From assembly GCA_016190695.1 (NCBI GenBank), contig JACPQC010000023.1, positions 1-64,000 of the forward strand: DNA of 64,000 nucleotides, written 5' to 3'. Position numbers and translations under genes: made by a program. The stretch is from Chloroflexota bacterium (GTDB taxonomy: Bacteria; Chloroflexota; Dehalococcoidia; Dehalococcoidales; RBG-16-60-22). Below the pieces are notes generated by a model. That model was given only the letters and a program-made list of their open reading frames with translations. It was not told the DNA's origin and did no database searches. This document shows, one piece after another, positions 8,449 through 19,967 of the stretch (its first letter is position 1; each line of letters begins with the position of its first letter).

Positions 8449-11400
8449 ATGAAGTGGTTCAAAAAGTCCGGTCTGATCATTCTGTCACTGTTGCTGGCGT
8501 TTAGCCTGTCGCCGGCCCCCGCGCTGGCAGCGCCGCCAGATTTGACACTGGCCAGCCTTGACCCGACGGGCTCGCCCAACCTGCAGGGCGGTGAGCCTAA
8601 CCTGGTCTGGGTCAATGCCGCTTCGACAACCTCCACCGTAGCCAGCGCAGAAATCCAGTTCGTCGAAGGGGGCAACGAGTTCGCCGCGCTGGAAATCTCC
8701 GCCGACCCGGTGGAGGCAGGCATGCCCGAAGGCGGGGCCATCCCGGCGCCGCTGCACTCAAACCCCGTGACCGAGACCACACTGCTGCCCATAGCGTTTC
8801 CGGCAGGGACGGTAGCCCTGTTTGTCATCCAGGGTGTGGTTGCGGAGATAAGAGCCGGCGGCGAGTGGTTAATCGGCTCTCAGCCCATCTATGCTTACGC
8901 TTACACCGACACCCGCATAGACCAGGGCGGTGACCCGGACCGTGACCCGGTGGCGGGGGACGAGGTCAAAATAATCGCCTGGCGCACCCTGGAGGCGGGC
9001 CCGCTCATCGCCGACCGGATCACGTTCACGGATGAGGGGCCGCTGGCCGTCGTCGCAGCCGACGTCGAGTGGGCGCTGCTGACGGCCGGGGAGGTCACCG
9101 CCAAGGACCCGGTCGCCGGGACGTGGACAGTGGGTGGCATGACATTCGATATCAGCGGCGCTGACCCGGCCGAGATCGCAGACGTGCCCATCGGCGAGAC
9201 GGCCGGGGTCGAGTTCCTCCCGGTGGGATGGCCGCCAGCAGCCAACCCGGCCAACTGGCTGCCCCTGGAGTTCAAAGAGACCATCCCCGGCAGCGATGTC
9301 GAGGACGTGTGGGAAATCATCTACACGCCGGCGGGGGCAGCCAACGACCGGAACGGGGTGCTGTTCATCCGCGCCACCGATGAGGCCACCGAGACCGCTG
9401 AACTCCAGCATGCGATAAGGCTGCTGGCCGAGTTGCCCCCGGATAACCCCAGCAACCTCGATGCGACAGCAGCCGGCCCCAGGCTGGTCAACCTCACCTG
9501 GCAGGACAATTCCACCAATGAGCTCCGTTTCCGCATCGAGCGCTCCCTGGACGAGGTCGCCTGGGAAACGGTGGGCACGGCCGGCGCCAACGTGCAGACC
9601 TTCAGCGACAACACGGTAGCGCCCTCCACTACCTACTCCTACCGGGTGTTCGCCGTCAAACCCCTGGGGCCGTACGAGATAGACACCGCATCTTCCAACG
9701 TGAGATCGGTGACCACGCCGGTAGCGGTGGTCGCCCCCAGCAACCTGGACGCAACCGCGACCGGCCCCAACCAGGTCATCCTCACCTGGAGGGATAATTC
9801 GAATAACGAGGCCGGCTTCCGTATCGAACGCTCGCTGAATGAGGCCGATTGGGACATTGCGGGCACTGCCGACGCGAATGCCATCGCCTTCATAGATACT
9901 ACGGCGGAAGGGGCAACTACCTACTTCTACCGGGTTATCGCCTTCAACGCGGAGGGAGATGATTCTGCGCCCTCCAATGTGAAGTCAGTGACCACTCCGG
10001 CAGCAGCCGCACCGGGGGCGCCGGAGGCCCCGTCCAACCTCAAGGCGACGGCCGCCGCAGCCGACCAGGTAGACCTCACCTGGCGGGACAAGTCCAGTGA
10101 CGAAGACGGCTTCCGCGTCGAGCGCTCCCTGAACGAAATCGACTGGAATGAGGTCGGCCAGGTTGCTGCCAACAACGAGGAAGTCTCCCAGGAGGTCAGC
10201 TTCACTGACAACACTACCGATGCAGCCACCACCTATTTTTACCGTGTTATCGCCCACAACGCGCAAGGAGATTCCGAGCCATCCAACGTCAGGTCGGTGA
10301 CCACGCCGTCCCTGCCGGGCGCTCCTGATGTCCCCAGCAACCTCAGCGCCGATTTTGACATTGACGCCGGCGTGGTCAACCTGGAGTGGCGGGACAACTC
10401 GGACAACGAAGACGGTTTCCGCGTTGAGCGCTCACTTAACGAGATTACCTGGGACATAGTCAGTACGAAGGGTCCGAACGTAACCGCTTTCAGTGATAAC
10501 ACCGTTTCTACTGACATTACCTATTTCTATCGCGCCATCGCTTTCAACGCGGTGGGAGACTCCGAGCCATCCAACGTGAGGTCGGTGACAACATCGGAAA
10601 CAGAGTCTCTGCTGCCCGGTTCGCCGAGCAATCTCACCGCAACCGTCATCGGGCCCGACCAGGTTGACCTGGAATGGCGGGACAATTCCGATGACGAGAC
10701 CGGGTTCCGCATCGAGCGCTCGGTCAGCGACAGTTTTGTCATCGCCGAGACGTTCACGGTGGCAGCGGTTGACACTCCCGGTACCGGCACCAACCTCACC
10801 TTCTCCGATACTACCGCGCCGGCAGCGACTACTCTCTTCTACCGGGTCATCGGTCTGAGGGCTGTGGGGGAAACGGGGTCTTCCAACGTGAGGTCGGTAA
10901 TCACGCCCCCGGCAGCAAACACTCCGGACGCCCCGACCAATCTCACCGCCGCGCTCAACGGCGACCAGGTGGACCTCACCTGGCGGGACAACTCGGACAA
11001 CGAGACCGGCTTCCGCATCGAGCGCTCGACCAGCGAGAGCTTCGTCACCGCCGACACCTTCACGGTCGGCGCCGATATCGAGGCCTACACCGATACCGCA
11101 CCCCCTCCGGCCGGCACCCTCTTCTACCGGGTGATCGCGGTGAACAACGCCGGAGATTCAGAGCCGTCCAATGTCAGGGACGTATCAACAGCGGCGGCGG
11201 CGGGGACAGCGGACATGCCCACCAACCTCGAGGCGGTGGCCGTGAACGGCAACCGGGTAGACCTCACCTGGCGGGACAACTCGGACAACGAGACCAGCTT
11301 CCGCATAGAGCGCTCCCTGGATAGCGGCTTCATTGCCGCGGCCACCTTCCAGGTCGGTCCAAACATGGTCGCTTTCAGCGATACCACGGTAGTCCCCGGC

Positions 11401-13113
11401 GTCACCTTCTTCTACCGGGTGATCGCGGTCAGCGGGGCGGGAGACTCAGAGCCATCGAACGTCAGGCAGGTAAAGACGCCAAACCCGGCGGCTGCCCCGG
11501 CTGCCCCGGGCAACCCCTCCGGCACGGCGGTCAGCCCCACCCAGGTCAACCTGACCTGGCAGGACAACTCTGTCGATGAAGCCGGCTTTGGCATCGAGCG
11601 TTCCACCGGCAACATGGCCTTCACATTGATCGGGACGGTTGGACCCGGCGTGACCACTTTCAGCGATACGTCCGCACCCCCCGGCAGCGTGGTGAACTAC
11701 CGAATCACCGCCTGGAACGCCCTAGGCGGCACTTCCTCCGATACGTCAGTCACCACACCGCTGGTAGCGCCGGCAAACGTCACCGCCACCGCCGCGGGCA
11801 CGGGCCAGATAAACCTTGCCTGGGCCGACAGCTCGCTTAACGAGACCGGGTTCAAGGTCTTTCTCTCCGCCAACCCGACCACCGGTTTCTCCGAGGTGGG
11901 CGTTGCCGGTGAGAACGCGACCACCTATTCAAGCTCAGGGCTGGCCCCGGCCGCCACCTATTATTACTACGTGGTCGCCTTCAATGCTGTCAGCGCCTCC
12001 GCCCCGAGCAGCACTGTCTCGGCTACTACTGCGCCGGTATTCGCCGGCGGTGGCGGAGGCGGAGTCGGGCCGATAACCGAGACGGTAAACCTGAGCGGGC
12101 TAACCGGTACGCTTACCATCAACTCGGCAGGGGTGGTACAGAGCACGACCACGCTCAGAAGCGCCGATGGCAGGGTGGCTATAACCATCCCGGCCGGCAC
12201 CACTGTGAGGACGTCCGCCGGCACTCCGATGAGGTCGCTGACCCTGTCGCTGCCAGCCAATGTCCCGACGGCGCCATCAGGAAAGATAGTGCTCTTTGCC
12301 GTAGACCTGGGACCTGACGGCGCTACTTTCAGCCCGCCGATAACCCTGGTGCTGGGCTACAACCAGGCTGACCTGCCGGCGGGGGCGGACGAGGCGGGGG
12401 TGGCGATGGCTTACTGGGACGGCTCCCAGTGGGTCATGCTGGAAAGCTCCGTTGACACCAACGCCGATACCGTTTCGGCGCAGGTGAGCCACTTCACCAT
12501 CTTCGCCCTGATCGCCCAGGCATCGGAGGAGGCAGCCCCGATATATCACGAGCCGGAGGTCACCATAACCGCCCCGGCTGTCGGGGCCACGCTTGAGCCA
12601 GGCGGTGTCACCGTGACAGTAGAGGTGATGAACTTCACGCTGGTGACGCCGGGAGGCGAGCCGGTGCCGGGCGAGGGACACCTCCACTACTACATGGACG
12701 TGGAGATACCCACCACGCCGGGACAGCCCGCAGTGACGGCGCCGGGGACTTACAAAGCCACACCGGGCATGTCTGCCACGTGGGAGAATGTTGGTCCCGG
12801 GCAGCATACCTTCGGGGTGCAGCTGGTCAACAACAACCATACCCCGCTTGAGCCGCCGGTGACGGCCACGGTCACGGTGACCGTTGCAGCGGCCGCTCCT
12901 CCGCCTGCACCTGCGCCCGCTCCAGAACCGGCTCCGGCACCCGCGCCAGCACCTGCTCCCGCTTCTGCGCCCGCGCCGGCCCCGGCGCCAGAACCGGCCC
13001 CCGCAGCACCGCCTGAAGCCGGGCCCAACTGGATACTGATAAGCGGGCTTATCGCCGGCATAGTGGTGATGATCGGCCTGGCAATGTTCATGATGAAGCG
13101 GAGGCGGGCATAG
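8449..13113 (+). CDS. Large secreted, membrane-anchored protein with nine fibronectin type III repeats
   Basis: 1554 residues. A signal peptide (KKSG followed by a hydrophobic stretch, cleavage near ALAA) precedes a unique region to about residue 330. Nine FnIII repeats of roughly 90-100 residues follow (about 335-1195); repeats 1-7 are strongly alike around WRDNSDNETGFRIERS and FYRVIAFNA, while 8 and 9 are more divergent. Next come a region resembling ZU5-type autoprocessing/adhesion modules (about 1210-1365, with YWDGSQWV), a beta-rich domain with HLHYYMDVEI, a long Pro/Ala linker, a membrane helix and a final KRRRA. This is the layout of an archaeal-style cell-surface protein of a monoderm cell. 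GGGAGG lies upstream of the ATG and a terminator follows. Adhesion or envelope function is inference. Confidence 0.9.
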   Translation: MKWFKKSGLIILSLLLAFSLSPAPALAAPPDLTLASLDPTGSPNLQGGEPNLVWVNAASTTSTVASAEIQFVEGGNEFAALEISADPVEAGMPEGGAIPAPLHSNPVTETTLLPIAFPAGTVALFVIQGVVAEIRAGGEWLIGSQPIYAYAYTDTRIDQGGDPDRDPVAGDEVKIIAWRTLEAGPLIADRITFTDEGPLAVVAADVEWALLTAGEVTAKDPVAGTWTVGGMTFDISGADPAEIADVPIGETAGVEFLPVGWPPAANPANWLPLEFKETIPGSDVEDVWEIIYTPAGAANDRNGVLFIRATDEATETAELQHAIRLLAELPPDNPSNLDATAAGPRLVNLTWQDNSTNELRFRIERSLDEVAWETVGTAGANVQTFSDNTVAPSTTYSYRVFAVKPLGPYEIDTASSNVRSVTTPVAVVAPSNLDATATGPNQVILTWRDNSNNEAGFRIERSLNEADWDIAGTADANAIAFIDTTAEGATTYFYRVIAFNAEGDDSAPSNVKSVTTPAAAAPGAPEAPSNLKATAAAADQVDLTWRDKSSDEDGFRVERSLNEIDWNEVGQVAANNEEVSQEVSFTDNTTDAATTYFYRVIAHNAQGDSEPSNVRSVTTPSLPGAPDVPSNLSADFDIDAGVVNLEWRDNSDNEDGFRVERSLNEITWDIVSTKGPNVTAFSDNTVSTDITYFYRAIAFNAVGDSEPSNVRSVTTSETESLLPGSPSNLTATVIGPDQVDLEWRDNSDDETGFRIERSVSDSFVIAETFTVAAVDTPGTGTNLTFSDTTAPAATTLFYRVIGLRAVGETGSSNVRSVITPPAANTPDAPTNLTAALNGDQVDLTWRDNSDNETGFRIERSTSESFVTADTFTVGADIEAYTDTAPPPAGTLFYRVIAVNNAGDSEPSNVRDVSTAAAAGTADMPTNLEAVAVNGNRVDLTWRDNSDNETSFRIERSLDSGFIAAATFQVGPNMVAFSDTTVVPGVTFFYRVIAVSGAGDSEPSNVRQVKTPNPAAAPAAPGNPSGTAVSPTQVNLTWQDNSVDEAGFGIERSTGNMAFTLIGTVGPGVTTFSDTSAPPGSVVNYRITAWNALGGTSSDTSVTTPLVAPANVTATAAGTGQINLAWADSSLNETGFKVFLSANPTTGFSEVGVAGENATTYSSSGLAPAATYYYYVVAFNAVSASAPSSTVSATTAPVFAGGGGGGVGPITETVNLSGLTGTLTINSAGVVQSTTTLRSADGRVAITIPAGTTVRTSAGTPMRSLTLSLPANVPTAPSGKIVLFAVDLGPDGATFSPPITLVLGYNQADLPAGADEAGVAMAYWDGSQWVMLESSVDTNADTVSAQVSHFTIFALIAQASEEAAPIYHEPEVTITAPAVGATLEPGGVTVTVEVMNFTLVTPGGEPVPGEGHLHYYMDVEIPTTPGQPAVTAPGTYKATPGMSATWENVGPGQHTFGVQLVNNNHTPLEPPVTATVTVTVAAAAPPPAPAPAPEPAPAPAPAPAPASAPAPAPAPEPAPAAPPEAGPNWILISGLIAGIVVMIGLAMFMMKRRRA
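9450..12040 (+). repeat. Tandem FnIII-coding repeat array
   Basis: Nine units of about 260-300 bp inside the surface-protein gene. The nucleotide blocks TGGCGGGACAACTC and TTCTACCGGGT recur almost unchanged in the middle units, whereas the first and last two units are more degenerate, as expected if the array grew by internal duplication. It is coding sequence, not a CRISPR: the unit length and the absence of a constant short repeat exclude that. Confidence 0.85.
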
Positions 13114-13187
13114 GGCAAACATGCAAGTGAACGGGAGGCGCGCTTCCGGGCTTGAAGCAGTGAATTAAAAAGACCGGATGCAACAAA

Positions 13188-13226
13188 GAGAGGGGCGGGG
13201 AGATTTTCCTGCCCCTCTCCCTTTTT
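13188..13226 (+). terminator. Terminator of FnIII protein gene
   Basis: GAGAGGGGC (13188-13196) pairs with GCCCCTCTC (13211-13219); an inner GGGGA/TTCC extension strengthens it. CCTTTTT follows. Confidence 0.8.
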
Positions 13227-13296
13227 GCGCGGCCAGCCTCGATGACTTGACTTTGATGCGGGCCAGACCACACGCTTGCTTCGTCACTATCGACCG

Positions 13297-13325
13297 TTGT
13301 CGCGCCTCTGCTCGTGTGCTATACT
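13297..13325 (+). promoter_or_regulatory. Promoter of nitroreductase gene
   Basis: TTGTCG (13297-13302), 17-nt spacer, TATACT (13320-13325). The coding sequence starts 40 bp downstream behind AAAGGAGG. Confidence 0.55.
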
Positions 13326-13364
13326 GTTGCATACTTTCAGGCCATTAGCGAAAGGAGGACGTAA

Positions 13365-14060
13365 ATGGACTACGACAGCCTGCTGGAACTGGTCAGCACC
13401 AGGCGGAGCATCCGCAAGTTCAAGACCGACCCCATCCCCGATGAATATGTGGACAAGATCATCGAGGTGGCCCGCTGGGCGCCTTCAGGGGCCAACTCCC
13501 AGCCCTGGGAGTTCATCGTGATCAAGAAGCAGGAGCTGAGAGAGAAGATACTGGAGCTTATCAAAGAGCAGGACGTCCTCAGCCACAAGATGGAGGTGGT
13601 GCGGCCCCCGGAGATGCGGTTCCACTGGGCGCCGTCGGGCTATGTCCGCGCCCCGGTGTTCATCATCCTCTGCGGCGATGTCCGCACCAAGGACGCCTAT
13701 CCCGTCTACACCACCCTCACCCGGGGCAACTCCCATTTCACCTCCGGCCTGGCCAGCGCCTTTCTTTACATGAGCATGGCCACCGCCACCCTGGGACTGG
13801 CCGGACAGTGGGTCTCGGTCATCGCCAGCCCTTACGTTCAGACTATGGCCAAAGACATCCTCGGCGTGCCCGCCGAGCTGGAAATGTATGACATGCTGGC
13901 GCTGGGGTATCCTGACACGCAGCCCAGGCCGAGACAGGTGCGCCCCAGGGAGGATATGGTGCATTACGACGGCTACGATATGACCAGGTACCGGAGCGAT
14001 GAGCAGATCAACCAGGCCATAGCCAGCTTGCGGCACAGTCGCGTATCGGGGGAGTCATGA
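13365..14060 (+). CDS. Nitroreductase-family flavoprotein
   Basis: A 231-residue FMN-dependent nitroreductase-like oxidoreductase. The N-terminus contains the family hallmark STRRSIRKFK, with ARWAPSGANSQPWEF following at about residues 42-56 (FMN phosphate and ring contacts). The C-terminal ALGYPD is also typical. Members reduce nitroaromatics, flavins or enones with NAD(P)H; the natural substrate cannot be told. AAAGGAGG precedes the ATG. It stands alone, followed by an opposed tRNA gene. Confidence 0.9.
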   Translation: MDYDSLLELVSTRRSIRKFKTDPIPDEYVDKIIEVARWAPSGANSQPWEFIVIKKQELREKILELIKEQDVLSHKMEVVRPPEMRFHWAPSGYVRAPVFIILCGDVRTKDAYPVYTTLTRGNSHFTSGLASAFLYMSMATATLGLAGQWVSVIASPYVQTMAKDILGVPAELEMYDMLALGYPDTQPRPRQVRPREDMVHYDGYDMTRYRSDEQINQAIASLRHSRVSGES

Positions 14061-14069
14061 GGACAAAGG

Positions 14070-14147
14070 TGGGGTGAGTGGAGGGATTTGAACCCTCGTT
14101 CTCCAGGGCCACAACCTGGCGCCTTAGACCACTGGGCTACACTCACC
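14070..14147 (-). tRNA. tRNA-His (anticodon GTG)
   Basis: The minus strand folds into a full cloverleaf. The acceptor stem is GTGAGTG/CACTCAC with the extra G at position -1 (14147) opposite C73, the histidine identity pair. The anticodon stem is CCAGG/CCTGG with loop TTGTGGC, giving anticodon GTG. The T stem is GAGGG/CCCTC with loop TTCAAAT. CCA is encoded (14072-14070). Confidence 0.96.
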
Positions 14148-14208
14148 GCGCGGACAGGAATAATTATAGCCGAAAAGACGGGCGCTTTCAATTTGGGACT
14201 GGGTCGCC

Positions 14209-14544
14209 TCACTTGTCGGCCAGGGTGACCATGGTGACCCCGATGCCCCCCTCCCCGTATTCGCCGGGGCGGAAGGACTTGACCAGCGGGTGCCCGGACA
14301 GGTATTTCTCCGCCGCTTTACGCAGCGTTCCCGTCCCCTTGCCGTGGATCACCTTTACCTGGTGCAGCCCGGCCACGAAGGCATCGTGGAGGTGCTGGTC
14401 GAGCCGGGGCAAAGCCTCATCTATGGTCAGGCGGCGCAGCCTCACCTCGGCCAGCGGTGAAAGGTCGGCAGGCGTCCTGATACCATCCCGCAGGGGCCAG
14501 GGAGACCTGCTGGCAGGCTGCTTGTGTTTCGGGGACATTATCAT
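14209..14544 (-). CDS. Smr-domain protein
   Basis: A 111-residue protein that is essentially one Smr domain, the nicking or RNA-cleaving fold named after the C-terminus of MutS2. IDEALPRLDQHLHDA is the first helix, and VIHGKGTGTLRKA (about 65-77) is the HGxGxG-type signature. The ATG at 14544 overlaps the stop of the isochorismatase-like gene as ATGA, so translation is coupled. The frame continues open far upstream inside that gene, but only this part resembles a known domain. The nucleic-acid substrate is unknown. Confidence 0.88.
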   Translation of the reverse strand: MIMSPKHKQPASRSPWPLRDGIRTPADLSPLAEVRLRRLTIDEALPRLDQHLHDAFVAGLHQVKVIHGKGTGTLRKAAEKYLSGHPLVKSFRPGEYGEGGIGVTMVTLADK

Positions 14545-15233
14545 GCCGGCACGGCGGCCAGCCTCTCCAGGTATCCCCTGGCCTGGGCCAGAGGCATGAC
14601 GTTGGCGTACTTGGCGTTCATATCGAAGAGATTTATCTTGTGGCTGACCTCGAAACGGTCGAAGACGCACTCCTCGATGACCACCACGTTGTAGCCATAG
14701 GTAGCTGCATCCACCACGCTGGCGCGGACGCAGCCGCTGGTGACGCCGCCGGTGCAGAGCACGGTATCCACCTGGAGCGCGGTGAGCACGTTTATCAGCG
14801 GGGTCTGCAGGAAGATGCTGGGGCCGAACTTGCGGATGACGATGTCCCCCGGCTGCGGGGCGATCTCGGCGGCTATCTCGTTGCCGATCCTGTTGGCCTT
14901 TACGTCCCCTGCCCTGGGGTTGCTCCCCGTCCACTTTTTGGGCATGGATGTCTCGCCGACGCTGTAGATGATGGGAATTTTTCTCTCCCTGGCCAGCGGC
15001 AGCAGTGAGGCTATCTGGCGCATCGCCTGCCAGCCGCTCTCTCCGCAGCTCAGCGGAAAGCGCTCGATGGACTTCAGCACCGGCTCCGGCTCATTGCCGA
15101 TGAAGTCATAGGTGACGTCAATGATGAGCAACGCCGGTCTGTCCCCGGGAACTATCCGCCGGCCCCCGTGTCCCGACTTCCAGTAAACTTCCTTGTCCTG
15201 TTCGGTGATAACATCATCCCAGACAGCCATCAT
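14541..15233 (-). CDS. Isochorismatase-family cysteine hydrolase
   Basis: A 230-residue member of the isochorismatase-like hydrolases (nicotinamidase, N-carbamoylsarcosine amidase, biuret hydrolase). The catalytic aspartate is in LLIIDVTYDF (about 37-46), the lysine in VIRKFGPSIF, and the nucleophilic cysteine in GGVTSGCVRASVVDA, with the cis-peptide typical of the family. It most resembles amidases acting on small ureido or amide compounds. Its stop overlaps the start of the Smr gene. Confidence 0.88.
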   Translation of the reverse strand: MMAVWDDVITEQDKEVYWKSGHGGRRIVPGDRPALLIIDVTYDFIGNEPEPVLKSIERFPLSCGESGWQAMRQIASLLPLARERKIPIIYSVGETSMPKKWTGSNPRAGDVKANRIGNEIAAEIAPQPGDIVIRKFGPSIFLQTPLINVLTALQVDTVLCTGGVTSGCVRASVVDAATYGYNVVVIEECVFDRFEVSHKINLFDMNAKYANVMPLAQARGYLERLAAVPA

Positions 15234-15279
15234 GCACCTCCGTCTGAAGTTTCGGGTCCCAAAGCCACTTGTCGAAAAA

Positions 15280-15398
15280 TGTCATCCTAATGTAATGGAC
15301 GGATGCTTCACTTCGTTCAGCATGACAATTCCGCGCATTCCAGGGACAGCATTACCAGGGACATTATTGACTGGATACCGGCTTTCGCCGGTATGACA
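15280..15398 (+). repeat. TGTCAT...ATGACA bounded repeat
   Basis: The unit begins TGTCATCC at 15280; an inner ATGACA ends at about 15328. A second, perfect hairpin ATACCGGC-TTTC-GCCGGTAT (15375-15394) is followed by GACA. The ends are inverted with respect to each other, like the units at 18.4, 46.6, 50.5 and 62.7 kb. Confidence 0.6.
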
Positions 15399-15476
15399 TG
15401 CTGGATGTCTGGTACCATAAGAGAAGGGAAGGGAATGCCTGTATGTTATAGTAAAGGGGCACCCCTGTCAAGCAAC

Positions 15477-15506
15477 TTGTCGCCGCTCGAACTCTAATGA
15501 TACAAT
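15477..15506 (+). promoter_or_regulatory. Promoter of uvrA
   Basis: TTGTCG (15477-15482), 18-nt spacer, TACAAT (15501-15506), giving a leader of about 16 nt before the ATG at 15529. No LexA-type box was recognised. Confidence 0.5.
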
Positions 15507-15528
15507 CCTTTCGTAAGAAAGGTCCGGA

Positions 15529-18372
<2,844 letters not shown>

Positions 18373-18672
18373 TGCCTGCCCATTGTCATGCCCGCGCAGG
18401 CTTCAGCCTTCAGGCCGAGGCCCGAGTTCAGCGTTCGACTGCGCTCACGCCAAGTCCCGAGGGTGGGCATCCACGGTGGCGTTCAGTGGATTCCCTGCCT
18501 TCGCAGGGAATGACAGAATAAGGCTCATTTTTGAAATAAGTAATGCATTTCCATCCCTTGCGCCAGTATTGTAAAATACCCAGTGTCCCGGCCTTTCACT
18601 GCCGGGTATGCCGCCATCAAGACCTGACCGATAAGGCAAAATCAGGCCAAAAACTAAAGGGAGGCAGAGAAA
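18373..18672. other. Intergenic region between uvrA and purD
   Basis: This 300-bp stretch has no gene. It contains a TGTCAT-bounded repeat (18384-18515), a perfect 5-bp palindrome GTATT-GTAA-AATAC (18566-18579) and a CCTGA/TCAGG inverted repeat just before the purD ribosome-binding site; either could be regulatory for the purine operon, but no PurR-type or guanine-riboswitch motif was recognised. Confidence 0.5.
18384..18515 (+). repeat. TGTCAT...ATGACA bounded repeat with shared internal module
   Basis: Inverted ends TGTCATGCCC (18384) and GGGAATGACA (to 18515). The right part is a perfect hairpin TTCCCTGC-CTTC-GCAGGGAA. The left part carries the module AGGCTTCAGCCTTCAGG...CCCGAGTTCAGC, which recurs at 50.5 kb. 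Confidence 0.65.
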
Positions 18673-19929
18673 CTGAAAGTACTGGTTGTTGGCAGCGGGG
18701 CCAGGGAGCACGCACTGGCCTGGAAGCTGGCCCAGAGTCCCCGGGTGAACGAGCTATTCATCGCCCCTGGAAACGCCGGGACCGCCCGCCTGGGCCATAA
18801 CCTGGATATCAGCCCCACAGACATAGATGCCCTGGTCAAGGCGGCCAGGCAAAACCGGGTGGACTTCACCGTGGTCGGGCCGGAGGCGCCCCTGGCCGCT
18901 GGTCTGTGCGACCATTTCCTCATCAGGGGCATGCCCATTTTCGGCGCTACCAGGCAGGCCGCCCAAATAGAGTCCAGCAAGGCCTTCGCCCGCGACCTGA
19001 TGCAGCGCTGGGGGATACCCTGCGCCCCCGGGGCGGTCTTTTCCGACCACGAACAGGCCAGGGAATACATTCTCAAGCAAAGACCTCCCATTGTAATCAA
19101 GGCCGACGGCCTGGCGGCGGGCAAAGGCGTGACCGTGGCCGGGACAACCGGGGAGGCCCTGGCCGCCCTCTCCAGCATCATGGAAAAGAAATCGCTGGGC
19201 GCAGCCGGGGACAGGGTGGTCATAGAGGAATGCCTGGCGGGCAGGGAGATGAGCGCCTTCGCCTTTGCCGACGCCCACCATGCCGCCCCAATGCCCCCCG
19301 CCTGCGACTACAAGCGGGCCTATGACGGCGGTGCCGGACCAAACACCGGCGGCATGGGCAGCTACAGCCCCCCGCACTTCGCCAGCCAGGAACTGCTCGC
19401 CGAAGTGAACGAGACCATCCTGGCGGCGGCGGTCCATGCCATGCACGAGGATGGCCGGCCCTATAAGAGCGTCCTCTATGCCGGGTTGATGATCACTGCT
19501 GAAGGCCCCAGGGTGCTGGAGTTCAACGCCCGGTTCGGCGACCCGGAGGCGCAGGTCATCCTGCCCCGGCTCAAGACGGACCTGGTCGATATCATGGTGG
19601 CCATATTCGATAACAGGCTCCACCAGGTGGACATCGAGTGGAGCGACGAGGCCTGCGCGGGCGTGGTCATGGCCTCCGGCGGCTACCCGGACACCTACAA
19701 GACCGGTTTTCCCATAACGGGACTGGATGGGCTGGACAGTGATGTGATGGTCTTCCACGCCGGCACCAGGGCCGATTCCGGCAGGACGGTCACCGCGGGC
19801 GGCCGCGTGCTGACCCTGGTCGCTCTCGATAGTGACGTTTCCGGGGCCCGTGACAAAGTTTATGCTAATATAGACAGGATTAAGTTTGAGGGCTGTTATT
19901 ATCGCAAAGATATTGCTAAAATAGATTAG
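18673..19929 (+). CDS. purD: Phosphoribosylamine--glycine ligase, probable CTG start
   Basis: GAR synthetase, the second step of purine synthesis (phosphoribosylamine + glycine + ATP to GAR). About 418 residues. An ATP-grasp core is visible in IVIKADGLAAGKGVTV and FNARFGDPEAQ. The universal PurD N-terminus (KVLVVGSGAREHAL) is encoded from 18676, but the codon before it is CTG (18673), preceded at 8 nt by GGGAGG. There is no ATG, GTG or TTG between the in-frame stop at 18655 and 18745, and starting at 18745 would delete the nucleotide-fold beta strand. purE follows after 38 bp. Confidence 0.92.
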   Translation: MKVLVVGSGAREHALAWKLAQSPRVNELFIAPGNAGTARLGHNLDISPTDIDALVKAARQNRVDFTVVGPEAPLAAGLCDHFLIRGMPIFGATRQAAQIESSKAFARDLMQRWGIPCAPGAVFSDHEQAREYILKQRPPIVIKADGLAAGKGVTVAGTTGEALAALSSIMEKKSLGAAGDRVVIEECLAGREMSAFAFADAHHAAPMPPACDYKRAYDGGAGPNTGGMGSYSPPHFASQELLAEVNETILAAAVHAMHEDGRPYKSVLYAGLMITAEGPRVLEFNARFGDPEAQVILPRLKTDLVDIMVAIFDNRLHQVDIEWSDEACAGVVMASGGYPDTYKTGFPITGLDGLDSDVMVFHAGTRADSGRTVTAGGRVLTLVALDSDVSGARDKVYANIDRIKFEGCYYRKDIAKID

Positions 19930-19967
19930 CGCCCAGGTCTAAATTCGGAGTAGAAAGGTCGGAAGGA

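Larger units (their letters stand above)
15234..15528. other. Divergent intergenic region with repeats and uvrA promoter
   Basis: This 295-bp gap between the isochorismatase-like gene and uvrA has no gene. It holds two palindromic units (see repeat at 15280) and the uvrA promoter at 15477-15506. Confidence 0.55.

Noticed and set aside
9450-12040. Regular repeats suggestive of a CRISPR array
   Set aside because: Units are about 290 bp, in frame within one gene, and encode FnIII domains; no short constant repeat and no cas genes.
12277-13122. Long antisense frames (up to 281 codons) opposite high-GC genes such as the FnIII protein, lysA and the Mo-hydroxylase
   Set aside because: They arise from codon bias of the true genes on the other strand; the sense proteins have clear family motifs and the antisense ones do not.
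18745-18747. GTG 18745 as the purD start
   Set aside because: It would delete the conserved nucleotide-binding N-terminus, which is encoded in frame just upstream behind a good ribosome-binding site.
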